Shown piece after piece: positions 1-5,585 of a stretch of DNA of 7,072 nucleotides; position 1 is the stretch's first letter; each line of letters opens with the position of its first letter. The position numbers and the translations under genes are program-made. The stretch comes from Rhodothermia bacterium. Lineage in GTDB: Bacteria; Bacteroidota; Rhodothermia; Rhodothermales; JABDKH01. The stretch is taken from the NCBI GenBank assembly GCA_030431165.1, contig JAUIJQ010000161.1:1-7072 (forward strand), written 5' to 3'. A model generated the notes under the pieces. The model was not told the DNA's origin and did no database searches. It saw nothing but the letters and a program-made list of their open reading frames with translations.

Positions 1-290
1 CGCTGGCTCAGCTCGACCGATGGTACATCCCGCAGCAGGTGATCAGGTCTGTATACCCGCAGCTTCGTGCCGGCGACATTGTAGCAATCAGCACAACGGT
101 TGAGGGTCTCGACGTGTCTCACAGCGGTCTCGTGTACGAGCATCCCGACGGTCGTCGTGGCTTGCTCCACGCCTCAACGCAGGACGGTGTGACCATTGCA
201 GAGGACCTGGCTGATTATGTACTTCGCAACAGCGCAACGCATGGGATCGTTGTCGCACGCCCCGTAGACCCCCGTTTGATGTATGACTGA
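1..290 (+). CDS. DUF1460 (NlpC/P60-like) amidase family protein, C-terminal part
   Basis: The reading frame is open from the left edge (first full codon at base 3, reading LAQLDRWYIPQQ...) to TGA at 288-290, so this is the last 95 or so residues of a longer protein. An internal GTG at 39 could be taken for a start, but the frame upstream continues with sensible protein, so the gene is truncated by the window. The stretch LRAGDIVAI...GLDVSHSG...LLHAS...V...LADYV...GIVVARP matches the C-terminal half of the DUF1460 family (PF07313), papain-like cysteine amidases related to NlpC/P60 and thought to act on peptidoglycan peptides in the envelope. The His of DVSHSG (bases 120-122) is the likely catalytic histidine. 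The catalytic Cys and any signal peptide would lie upstream and cannot be seen. The stop overlaps the pfkA start by 8 bases, suggesting translational coupling. The family call is from recalled motif resemblance. Confidence 0.8.
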   Translation, partial: LAQLDRWYIPQQVIRSVYPQLRAGDIVAISTTVEGLDVSHSGLVYEHPDGRRGLLHASTQDGVTIAEDLADYVLRNSATHGIVVARPVDPRLMYD

Positions 291-1266
291 TTTTCGCCGC
301 GTCGGCATTCTAACAAGCGGTGGCGACGCCCCGGGAATGAATGCCTGTGTTCGTGCCGTTACCCGTACGTTGATCGCTGACGAAATTGACGTCGTTGGCA
401 TTCGGCGCGGCTATGCCGGTCTCATCGATGGCGACTTCGTCGAAATGGACGGACAGTCGGTGTCAAATATCGTGCAGAAGGGCGGTACGATTCTCAAGTG
501 TGCGCGCTCTGCGCGGTTCCGTACACCGGAAGGCCGTTCGCAGGCTGCGGCTCGTCTTGCTGATGCGGAGATCGACGCGCTCATCACCATAGGAGGGGAC
601 GGAACGTTGGCCGGGGCGAACTTGCTGGCCGATGAGCATGGAGTGGACGTAGTCGGATGTCCGGCGACAATTGATAATGATCTCTTCGGCACCGACGAAA
701 CGATCGGCTACGACACGGCGCTCAATACGGCAATCGAGAACATCGACAGAATCCGCGACACGGCTGATGCCCACGATCGCGTATTTCTTGTTGAAGTGAT
801 GGGTGCCGATGCCGGGTTCATAGCGCTGAACAGTGCAATTGGCGGCGGTGCCGAGCTTGTTCTGCTGCCCGAGTTCAACACAGACATTGAGCACATCAAG
901 CAGCGCATCCATTCGCTTATGGCGGCGCAGGCCCGTTCGTCGATCGTGGTCGTTGCCGAGGGGGAAGAAATGGGGGGAGCGCCGGCGATTGCGGAGGCCC
1001 TGAAATCGGACTCGGCGTTTGATCACATCGACTTGCGCGTTTGTATCCTTGGGCACACGCAGCGCGGCGGCGCGCCGTCCGCACGTGACCGGGTCCTCGC
1101 AAGCCGCCTTGGCACCGGGGCGGTCAAGGCCCTGCTCGACGGTATCACCGGGGTAATGGTTGGCGTGGTGTGTAACGAAATCCGCTACACACCGCTGTCG
1201 GGTATTACCGGATCTCAGAAAACGATCAACTACGATCTGCTCAAGCTTGCGCAGATGTTGTCGTAG
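283..1266 (+). CDS. pfkA: 6-phosphofructokinase, ATP-dependent (PfkA type)
   Basis: This 327-residue cytoplasmic enzyme phosphorylates fructose 6-phosphate to fructose 1,6-bisphosphate, the committed step of glycolysis; its length is normal for bacterial PfkA. Visible motifs are GGDAPGMN (13-20, nucleotide site), GGT..K..R with R75 (E. coli R72 equivalent), GGDGT (104-108), TIDND (129-133, catalytic base D131), R166 and MG (173-174) at the sugar site, and LGHTQRGG (256-263) with R261 and R270 for the sugar phosphate. Gly at 107 (E. coli G104 equivalent), rather than Asp, points to ATP and not pyrophosphate as donor; residue 128 is Ala, neither the E. coli Gly nor the Lys of PPi enzymes. Odd points: MGA replaces the usual MGR at 173-175, and the E. 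coli effector lysines near 211-213 are missing (AAQARSS), although R24 and R28 remain, so ADP/PEP control may differ. The ATG at 283 overlaps the upstream gene and is followed at once by the conserved N-terminus. Confidence 0.96.
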   Translation: MTDFRRVGILTSGGDAPGMNACVRAVTRTLIADEIDVVGIRRGYAGLIDGDFVEMDGQSVSNIVQKGGTILKCARSARFRTPEGRSQAAARLADAEIDALITIGGDGTLAGANLLADEHGVDVVGCPATIDNDLFGTDETIGYDTALNTAIENIDRIRDTADAHDRVFLVEVMGADAGFIALNSAIGGGAELVLLPEFNTDIEHIKQRIHSLMAAQARSSIVVVAEGEEMGGAPAIAEALKSDSAFDHIDLRVCILGHTQRGGAPSARDRVLASRLGTGAVKALLDGITGVMVGVVCNEIRYTPLSGITGSQKTINYDLLKLAQMLS

Positions 1267-1294
1267 ACGCCGACCTAATCCAGCGAACATCACA

Positions 1295-2023
1295 GTGCGA
1301 ACTGAAAACTATCCGTCGATCGTAGAGTCTGACGGTAAAAAGGCGGCCGTCCAGAACATGTTCGACGCGATTGCGCGTCGCTACGATTTGCTCAATCGCG
1401 TCCTGAGTGCTGGGATCGATCAGCGGTGGCGCCGACGTGCCGTTTCGCTACTCGAGGCGGAGCATCCGGAGCGGATTCTCGATATCGCCACAGGCACGGC
1501 CGACCTTGCGATCCAGGCCATGTCGCTGAAGCCGCAACGCGTAGTCGGCGTCGATATATCCGAAGAAATGCTCGCCGTGGGGCGGGAGAAAATCGCGCGG
1601 CTCGGGCTGTCGGATGTCGTCGAACTGCACGCGGGTGATGCTGAGAATCTTCAGTTTGAGCCTGACAGCTTCGACGCGATCCTCGTCGCTTTCGGCGTGC
1701 GAAACTTCGGAGATCTTGGCAAGGGACTCGCCGAGATGAAGCGGGTGCTGCGACCGGGCGGCGTCGCTGTCGTGCTGGAGTTCTCGCAGCCTACAGCCTT
1801 TCCTGTAAAGCAGGTCTATGGATGGTACAGCAAGCACATACTGCCGCGCATTGGAGGTGCCATCTCGGGCGATGCGGGCGCGTACCGGTATCTGCCTGAC
1901 TCGGTTGCTGCTTTCCCGGACGGGGACAGGTTCCTCGCCAAAATGAGGGATGCAGGATTCTCCGGAGAGCGTGCGGAGCGTTTGACGTTCGGCATCGCTT
2001 CCCTGTACGTCGCTCGGGCCTAG
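1295..2023 (+). CDS. menG: Demethylmenaquinone methyltransferase (MenG/UbiE family)
   Basis: This S-adenosylmethionine-dependent enzyme of 242 residues makes the last C-methylation of menaquinone, the respiratory quinone; family members are usually 230-250 residues. Seen in order: MFDAIARRYDLLNRVLS..ID..WRR (22-47, the UbiE/MenG N-terminal signature), ILDIATGTAD (61-70, SAM motif I), VVGVDIS with acidic D87 (ribose contact), GDAENL (114-119), FGVRNF (133-138), RVLRPGG..VVLEFSQP (150-166, second family signature) and SGDAGAYRYLPDSV (191-204). I chose the GTG at 1295 because the conserved region begins about 20 residues later; the longer open frame to 1160 would run through pfkA. An ATG at 1358 (M22) would cut into the signature. 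There is no clear Shine-Dalgarno. It lies 28 bases after pfkA and probably shares its transcript. MenG is preferred over UbiE because of the inferred menaquinone-using lineage; the sequence alone cannot separate the two. Confidence 0.93.
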   Translation: MRTENYPSIVESDGKKAAVQNMFDAIARRYDLLNRVLSAGIDQRWRRRAVSLLEAEHPERILDIATGTADLAIQAMSLKPQRVVGVDISEEMLAVGREKIARLGLSDVVELHAGDAENLQFEPDSFDAILVAFGVRNFGDLGKGLAEMKRVLRPGGVAVVLEFSQPTAFPVKQVYGWYSKHILPRIGGAISGDAGAYRYLPDSVAAFPDGDRFLAKMRDAGFSGERAERLTFGIASLYVARA

Positions 2024-2033
2024 AGGCGCACGA

Positions 2034-2882
2034 TTACCGCCGGCGCTTTTTCGCCGGCGCTTTCTTCTTCGCCGGCGCTTTCTTCTTCGCCGGTGCCTTC
2101 TTCTTGGGAGCCGCCTTCTTCGTCACCTTTTTGGAAGGTGCCCGCTTGGTGGAGGCCTTTGCCGCAGTCTTCTTCGCGGTCGTCTTCTTGTCGGTGGCTT
2201 TCTTTGTGGTGGCTTTCTTTGTGGTGGTCTTTCGTGCCGCCTTCTTTGTCCCGGCCTTCTTGGCGACAGACTTTTTCGTCGCGGCCTTCTTGGCGACAGA
2301 CTTCTTCGTTGCGGCCTTACGGGTGGTGCTTTGTTTCGCCGTCGCCTTTTTCGCCGTCGCCTTCTTGGTTGTAGCCTTCTTGGTCGTAGCCTTCTTGGTC
2401 GTCAGCTTCTTTGCGCCGGTCTTGCGAGCTGTACTCTTCTTTGCGGCCGTACCTCGCTTACCTTCGAGACGGTACATCGTCAGACTGCAGACATTGCTTC
2501 TACCGCGCGTCGAGTATTCCACCTGATCAGCTAGCTTCCGCATCAGGTGAACGCCAAATCCGCCCGACTTCTTTCTGGAGGCGTACTCGAAGATATCGGG
2601 CTCTCGATACTCCGCGTCGACAAACGGCCGGCCTTCGTCCCGGATTCTGACCGTCAGCCGATCTGATTTGATGACGACGTCCACATCGATCGTGTTCGAT
2701 TCTTCACCACGGTACGCATGCTCGATGACGTTTGCGCACGCCTCGTCGACGGCGAGCTGCAGGGCATGCACGGTCTCAGCCGGCAGCGCCGCGCCATTGG
2801 CATGTTTTGCAACAAACCGTCGGACGTCTTCCAGATAGCGCGTCGCGCTTGGGATCGTTATGGTGTGCACCGACCTGGCCAC
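2034..2882 (-). CDS. RsbW/SpoIIAB-like serine kinase (anti-sigma type) with a histone H1-like Lys/Ala tail
   Basis: This 282-residue protein has two parts. Residues 1 to about 138 form a GHKL ATPase domain (HATPase_c_2): N-box DEACANVIEHA (46-56, with E47 and N51 as likely catalytic base and Mg ligand), G1 box RDEGRPF (81-87) and G2 box GGFGVHLM (107-114). In the RsbW/SpoIIAB family such kinases phosphorylate a STAS partner on serine and sequester a sigma factor. Residues 141-282 are low complexity: about 60 of 142 are Lys or Arg, one is acidic (D231), and the rest are mostly Ala, Thr, Ser and Pro, in TTKKA pentads and, at the end, KKAPAK hexads. This resembles histone H1, the AlgP and HupB tails and chlamydial Hc proteins, which bind DNA through basic repeats, so nucleic-acid binding is inferred. 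The start is GTG at 2882, 6 bases after the STAS stop; a second GTG at 2870 (MHTITIP) is possible. It is the last gene of the three-gene operon and ends 10 bases from the convergent menG stop. Confidence 0.93.
   Translation of the reverse strand: MARSVHTITIPSATRYLEDVRRFVAKHANGAALPAETVHALQLAVDEACANVIEHAYRGEESNTIDVDVVIKSDRLTVRIRDEGRPFVDAEYREPDIFEYASRKKSGGFGVHLMRKLADQVEYSTRGRSNVCSLTMYRLEGKRGTAAKKSTARKTGAKKLTTKKATTKKATTKKATAKKATAKQSTTRKAATKKSVAKKAATKKSVAKKAGTKKAARKTTTKKATTKKATDKKTTAKKTAAKASTKRAPSKKVTKKAAPKKKAPAKKKAPAKKKAPAKKRRR
2038..2059 (+). terminator. GC-rich hairpin at the convergent gene ends, possible menG terminator
   Basis: Two copies of the 8-base palindrome CGCCGGCG (2038-2045 and 2052-2059) flank a CTTTTT loop, so they can pair as a stem of 8 GC pairs. 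On the plus strand the stem is followed by CTTTCTTCTTC, a pyrimidine run with moderate U content, 14 bases after the menG stop. A third exact copy lies at 2070-2077 and a near copy (CGCCGGTG) at 2088-2095, so alternative stems are possible. The same bases encode the last Lys/Arg codons of the convergent kinase gene. They exist at least partly because of the coding repeat, so the terminator role is only inferred. Confidence 0.35.
2039..2106. repeat. 18-base tandem repeat coding the KKAPAK hexads
   Basis: Units of the form gccggcgctttcttcttc run at 2053-2070 and 2071-2088 (identical), then a diverged third unit at 2089-2106 and a shortened 14-base unit at 2039-2052. On the minus strand they encode the terminal KKAPAK hexapeptides of the kinase tail. 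The period is a multiple of three, so gain or loss of a unit keeps the frame. Confidence 0.85.
2193..2222. repeat. 15-base tandem repeat, two identical units, in the kinase tail
   Basis: The unit ggtggctttctttgt occurs twice without mismatch at 2193-2207 and 2208-2222, and the following bases begin a third, diverged copy. It encodes the TTKKA pentads on the minus strand. Identity at silent positions shows a recent duplication, not just amino-acid selection. Confidence 0.8.
2253..2312. repeat. 30-base tandem repeat, two units with 28 of 30 identical
   Basis: Bases 2253-2282 and 2283-2312 share the core ccttcttggcgacagactt and differ at only two positions. They encode two consecutive ATKKSVAKKA decapeptides (residues 191-210) in the tail of the kinase. 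Confidence 0.85.
2344..2403. repeat. 15-base tandem repeat, four units, in the kinase tail
   Basis: Units based on gccttcttggtcgta lie at 2359-2373, 2374-2388 and 2389-2403 with one or two differences each, preceded by a more diverged unit at 2344-2358. They encode the first TTKKA/TAKKA pentads of the tail. Together with the other arrays they make most of 2039-2403 repetitive. Confidence 0.8.
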
Positions 2883-2888
2883 CTGGCG

Positions 2889-3248
2889 TCAGGCGCTTGC
2901 GCCGTTTTCGAATTTCAGAACGGCCTCCTTCTCCTCGTCGACGATGTCGAAGAGCAGGGGAAAGCCCAGCAGGTCAAACACGTTGAAGACCTTCGGCTGC
3001 AGTGAGGCGATTTTGATGTCCCCGCCGAGTTCACGTACCTCCTCGATGTAAGCCATAAAGACGCCGAGCCCGGCGCTTGATATGTACTTAAGCTGGTCGC
3101 CGTTGACGACAATCTGCACCAGCTTGTCGTCTTTACACTTCTGTATCGCGGCCTCCAGTTCAGACGCCGTGTGCGCATCCAACTCGCCATTGAGGTCGAG
3201 GATGGTTACGCCGCCTGACGACCGAAAGCCGACGGAAAAATTGCTCAT
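2889..3248 (-). CDS. STAS-domain anti-anti-sigma factor (RsbV/SpoIIAA-like)
   Basis: This 119-residue protein is a single STAS domain, the usual size for a free-standing anti-anti-sigma factor. It opens with a beta strand then GVTILDLNGELDAHTASELEAAI (13-35), the typical start, and has the phosphorylation loop YISSAGLGVF (55-64). By alignment with SpoIIAA/RsbV, S58 (or neighbouring S57) is the serine that the cognate kinase phosphorylates and the PP2C phosphatase dephosphorylates. The C-terminal LLGFPLLFDIVDEEKEAV matches the final helix region of the family. The unphosphorylated form is expected to bind the kinase encoded 6 bases downstream; the phosphatase gene ends 7 bases upstream. Having substrate, kinase and phosphatase side by side in one operon makes the pairing very likely. 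The ATG start at 3248 follows ACGAAC, with no strong Shine-Dalgarno. Confidence 0.94.
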   Translation of the reverse strand: MSNFSVGFRSSGGVTILDLNGELDAHTASELEAAIQKCKDDKLVQIVVNGDQLKYISSAGLGVFMAYIEEVRELGGDIKIASLQPKVFNVFDLLGFPLLFDIVDEEKEAVLKFENGASA

Positions 3249-3255
3249 TGTTCGT

Positions 3256-5439
3256 TCACCGATTTCCGTGCCATTTCATGACGACGACCGTTGTGTCGTC
3301 GCCATAAGAGCCATATTCCACAAACTGGTCCAAATCATCAAGAACGACGGCCCTGATGCCCTCCGCCTCTTCATGCCTGTTCTGCTTCAGGACGGCGAGC
3401 AACCTCTCGTATCCGTACTCATCACCGGCGGCGTTACGACTCTCGATCAGGCCGTCGGTATACAGTACAAAGACATCACCGGGTTGCAGTGCGTGGTCGC
3501 GTTCTTCTATCGTTCTGGCAAAAAGCTCTCCGGTTTGATCGAGCCCGAGACCCAAACCCTCTGATCGCCAGAGTGCGGCCTCTCCCGAGAGACTGGCTGC
3601 CGCCACAGGGCAGTGCCCCGCGCGTGCAATCCGCATTCTCTCGTTCCTTGCGTCGATGATACCGTAAAGCACGGATATAAACGTGTTCTTCTCCAGGACC
3701 TGCGATATTGCGGCATTCGCCGACACGAGAAAGTCGCGGGGCGAGGCTGCCGCCTGACTGAGCGATTTGAAGATGCCCTGCATTGCGGCCATGTAGAATG
3801 CCGCTGAGGTTCCTTTCCCTGAAACGTCTGCGATGATGAACGCCAGTCGCCCGTCACCGAGGTCCATGAAGTCGTAGTAATCGCCGCCAACCTCGTGGGC
3901 TGGGACCGAGCGCGCCGACAGGACAAGCCCCGGCACCTCGGGGAGCTGTTGCGGTAGCAGCTTCGACTGGACCTCGCGCGCAATGTCGAGTTCGCGTGCG
4001 AGCCGTTCTTTCTCAACGCGCTCCTCAAACAAATGGGCGTGATCAAGGGCCAGCGCCGCCTGGTCACCATAGACAACAAGCGCCTCCACGTCTTCGGGCT
4101 CAAACCCGCGGCTGACCTCTTTTGTCGCAATGATTGCGCCGAGTGTCTCTCCGCGAGCGCTGAGCGGTACGGCCACCAGACTGCCTATACCGTCGCCGGG
4201 CCGCGCGTCCAGCCGGTGGTCTGCCGGGGCATGCGAAAGCACGACAGGCTCGCCACTCTCGCGTGATTCTTCGAACAACGCGGCCGAGTCGACGAGGCGC
4301 TCTATGCGACTTGGCGCAATTCGGTGCGATGCGACAACCTGCGGTGAAGAATGGTCGTCGCGGGCAACCATAACGAGCCACGCAGCGTCAGCCAGACTGG
4401 CCCGAACCGGTGACGCCGCAATCGTGTCAAAGAGCGCGGACTGGTCAAAGACGTGTCCGACGAGATCGGTGAGTGAATGGATGGCCGCAACTTCGTGGAC
4501 CTTCTGCTGATACGCGCTTGTCGTTGGCAGGTGGAAGAGAACCGTCAGGATCGTTGTCGTGAAGTAAATAATCCCGAAAACGATGCACAGGTTCGTAAAG
4601 ACGGCAAGCGGGTAGCTATAGTGACGCAGGAAGGTATAGCTGCCTGGCACGAGCTTGTTCGGGAAGGCGATGGCCTCCTCCATGACCCCGATCGACAGCA
4701 GGATCCCGAGAATCGCGACCGACAGTGCGATTACGAGCAGCTTATCCCGAAAAGTCAGCGACACGATCCACGCCGTGCGGAAGGCATTCACCATCATGAG
4801 GCCGACCGCCGGTACCAGGGCAATGCTCTGGTACAGGTTCAGTTCAAAGCGCGGCGGCTTCATAAATGTTGTCGCGGCAGCAACGACCATGGCGATGATC
4901 ATCCAATTCCACTGACGCTGGCTCTGCATCGTTCGCTTTATCAGCGCGAGGTTCTTCAGGCGCAGTAGCAGAAGGAAGCAGAAGAGTGCCTCGAGCAGCG
5001 CAAGGATGTTCATCTTGAACACCGACGCAAGCGCCAGCGGGCGCCCGCTGTCGAGGTCAAAACCGATACTCGAAGAAGCGACGAGCTGCGGGACCACATC
5101 AGACTGGCCAAACCGCGACACGAAATACCCGACGACCAGGAACGCAATTCCCACTGCCACCGGACTCCAGAAGACCTCGATGATCGACTCGGGCCGGTTG
5201 GCGTAACGTGCCGAGAGCAGCAGGAAGAGGCTCACATACGTAATCCCGATCGCAACGTGGTATGCAAGCTCGATCGACGCTAGATCCGGGATCTGCCCCG
5301 CCCATCGCAAAAGTCCGTACCCGATGCCCGCCACCAGTCCCGCAATTGCGATGACAAGCAGTACGACAGACCGGAACATGGACGAGACGTCCAGTTCCCG
5401 GAGCCGGCGGGAAGTGTCGGTGAGTAATCCGTGGGGCAT
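3256..5439 (-). CDS. Membrane-anchored GAF-PP2C serine phosphatase (RsbU/SpoIIE-like)
   Basis: This 727-residue protein has a membrane-embedded N-terminus with about seven or eight hydrophobic segments (near 24-44, 58-77, 91-108, 137-160, 178-193, 203-228, 233-252 and 278-304). A GAF-like domain follows (about 319-470; GSLVAVPLSARGETLGAIIA at 419-438 is typical), then a charged helical linker (470-495, with AREVQSKLLPQ, characteristic just before RsbU-type domains) and a PP2C/SpoIIE phosphatase domain (about 505-724). Metal-binding motifs are intact: GGDYYDF (518-524), ADVSGKG (537-543), AGHCP (607-611), YTDGLIE (659-665) and GDDTT (713-717). It should remove phosphate from the STAS protein encoded next to it, on the cytoplasmic face, in response to a signal sensed by the membrane or GAF part. 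The signal is not identifiable and the membrane domain matches no sensor I can name. The RsbT-binding N-terminal domain of B. subtilis RsbU is absent. The ATG at 5439 has no clear ribosome site; M21 is an alternative start. It is the first gene of the operon. Confidence 0.94.
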   Translation of the reverse strand: MPHGLLTDTSRRLRELDVSSMFRSVVLLVIAIAGLVAGIGYGLLRWAGQIPDLASIELAYHVAIGITYVSLFLLLSARYANRPESIIEVFWSPVAVGIAFLVVGYFVSRFGQSDVVPQLVASSSIGFDLDSGRPLALASVFKMNILALLEALFCFLLLLRLKNLALIKRTMQSQRQWNWMIIAMVVAAATTFMKPPRFELNLYQSIALVPAVGLMMVNAFRTAWIVSLTFRDKLLVIALSVAILGILLSIGVMEEAIAFPNKLVPGSYTFLRHYSYPLAVFTNLCIVFGIIYFTTTILTVLFHLPTTSAYQQKVHEVAAIHSLTDLVGHVFDQSALFDTIAASPVRASLADAAWLVMVARDDHSSPQVVASHRIAPSRIERLVDSAALFEESRESGEPVVLSHAPADHRLDARPGDGIGSLVAVPLSARGETLGAIIATKEVSRGFEPEDVEALVVYGDQAALALDHAHLFEERVEKERLARELDIAREVQSKLLPQQLPEVPGLVLSARSVPAHEVGGDYYDFMDLGDGRLAFIIADVSGKGTSAAFYMAAMQGIFKSLSQAAASPRDFLVSANAAISQVLEKNTFISVLYGIIDARNERMRIARAGHCPVAAASLSGEAALWRSEGLGLGLDQTGELFARTIEERDHALQPGDVFVLYTDGLIESRNAAGDEYGYERLLAVLKQNRHEEAEGIRAVVLDDLDQFVEYGSYGDDTTVVVMKWHGNR

Positions 5440-5462
5440 GGATGTGAGTGTGGCAGACCCCG

Positions 5463-5494
5463 ATTCTACACGTTTTCGGTCGATATTGTTACAA
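5463..5494 (-). promoter_or_regulatory. Weak candidate promoter of the partner-switching operon
   Basis: On the minus strand TAGAAT (5468-5463) matches five of six bases of the sigma-70 -10 box and would start transcription about 17 bases before the phosphatase ATG. The nearest -35-like hexamer, TTGTAA (5494-5489), is 20 bases away, longer than optimal. A hexamer at 17 bases (TAACAA) is a poor match. No Bacteroidota-type TAnnTTTG element with correct spacing was seen. Confidence 0.22.
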
Positions 5495-5510
5495 CATACT
5501 GCAGTAACAA
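5486..5510. promoter_or_regulatory. Perfect inverted repeat in the divergent intergenic region, candidate operator
   Basis: The arms TTGTTAC (5486-5492) and GTAACAA (5504-5510) are exact reverse complements separated by 11 bases (AACATACTGCA), giving an 18-base centre-to-centre arm spacing close to two helical turns. This is the usual geometry for a dimeric transcription regulator. It lies between the divergent phosphatase operon and the repeat-domain gene, and covers the weak -35 region of the operon. No T-tract follows, so it does not look like a terminator. The rest of 5440-5585 shows no clear plus-strand promoter. Confidence 0.4.
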
Positions 5511-5585
5511 ACTGACGACTCGTCCGTATGCGTTCGATGTTCGACGCGTTGTCGTGCCCGTGATACCAGTGAACATGTAAATCTG

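Noticed and set aside
463..1293. Long minus-strand open frame of 276 residues
   Set aside because: It is antisense to pfkA, has no recognisable motif, and exists because of GC-rich codon bias in the real gene.
1160..1294. N-terminal extension of menG starting inside pfkA
   Set aside because: The extra 45 residues (Arg/Cys-rich) overlap conserved pfkA sequence in another frame and are absent from the MenG family; the GTG at 1295 gives a normal length.
2039..2403. CRISPR array or mobile-element repeat
   Set aside because: The units are 15, 18 or 30 bases, directly adjacent with no spacers, all multiples of three and in frame within one coding region, so they are coding low-complexity repeats.
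2093..2526. Plus-strand open frames coding Phe/Val-rich, membrane-like proteins
   Set aside because: They are the exact antisense of the Lys-rich tail: AAG/AAA codons read backwards give Phe and Leu-like residues. The minus-strand frame has an intact kinase domain attached, so the plus-strand frames are artefacts.
3507..4130. Arg/Ser-rich minus-strand frame of 207 residues within the phosphatase gene
   Set aside because: It is a shifted-frame reading of the GAF/PP2C region, whose own frame keeps every metal-binding motif.
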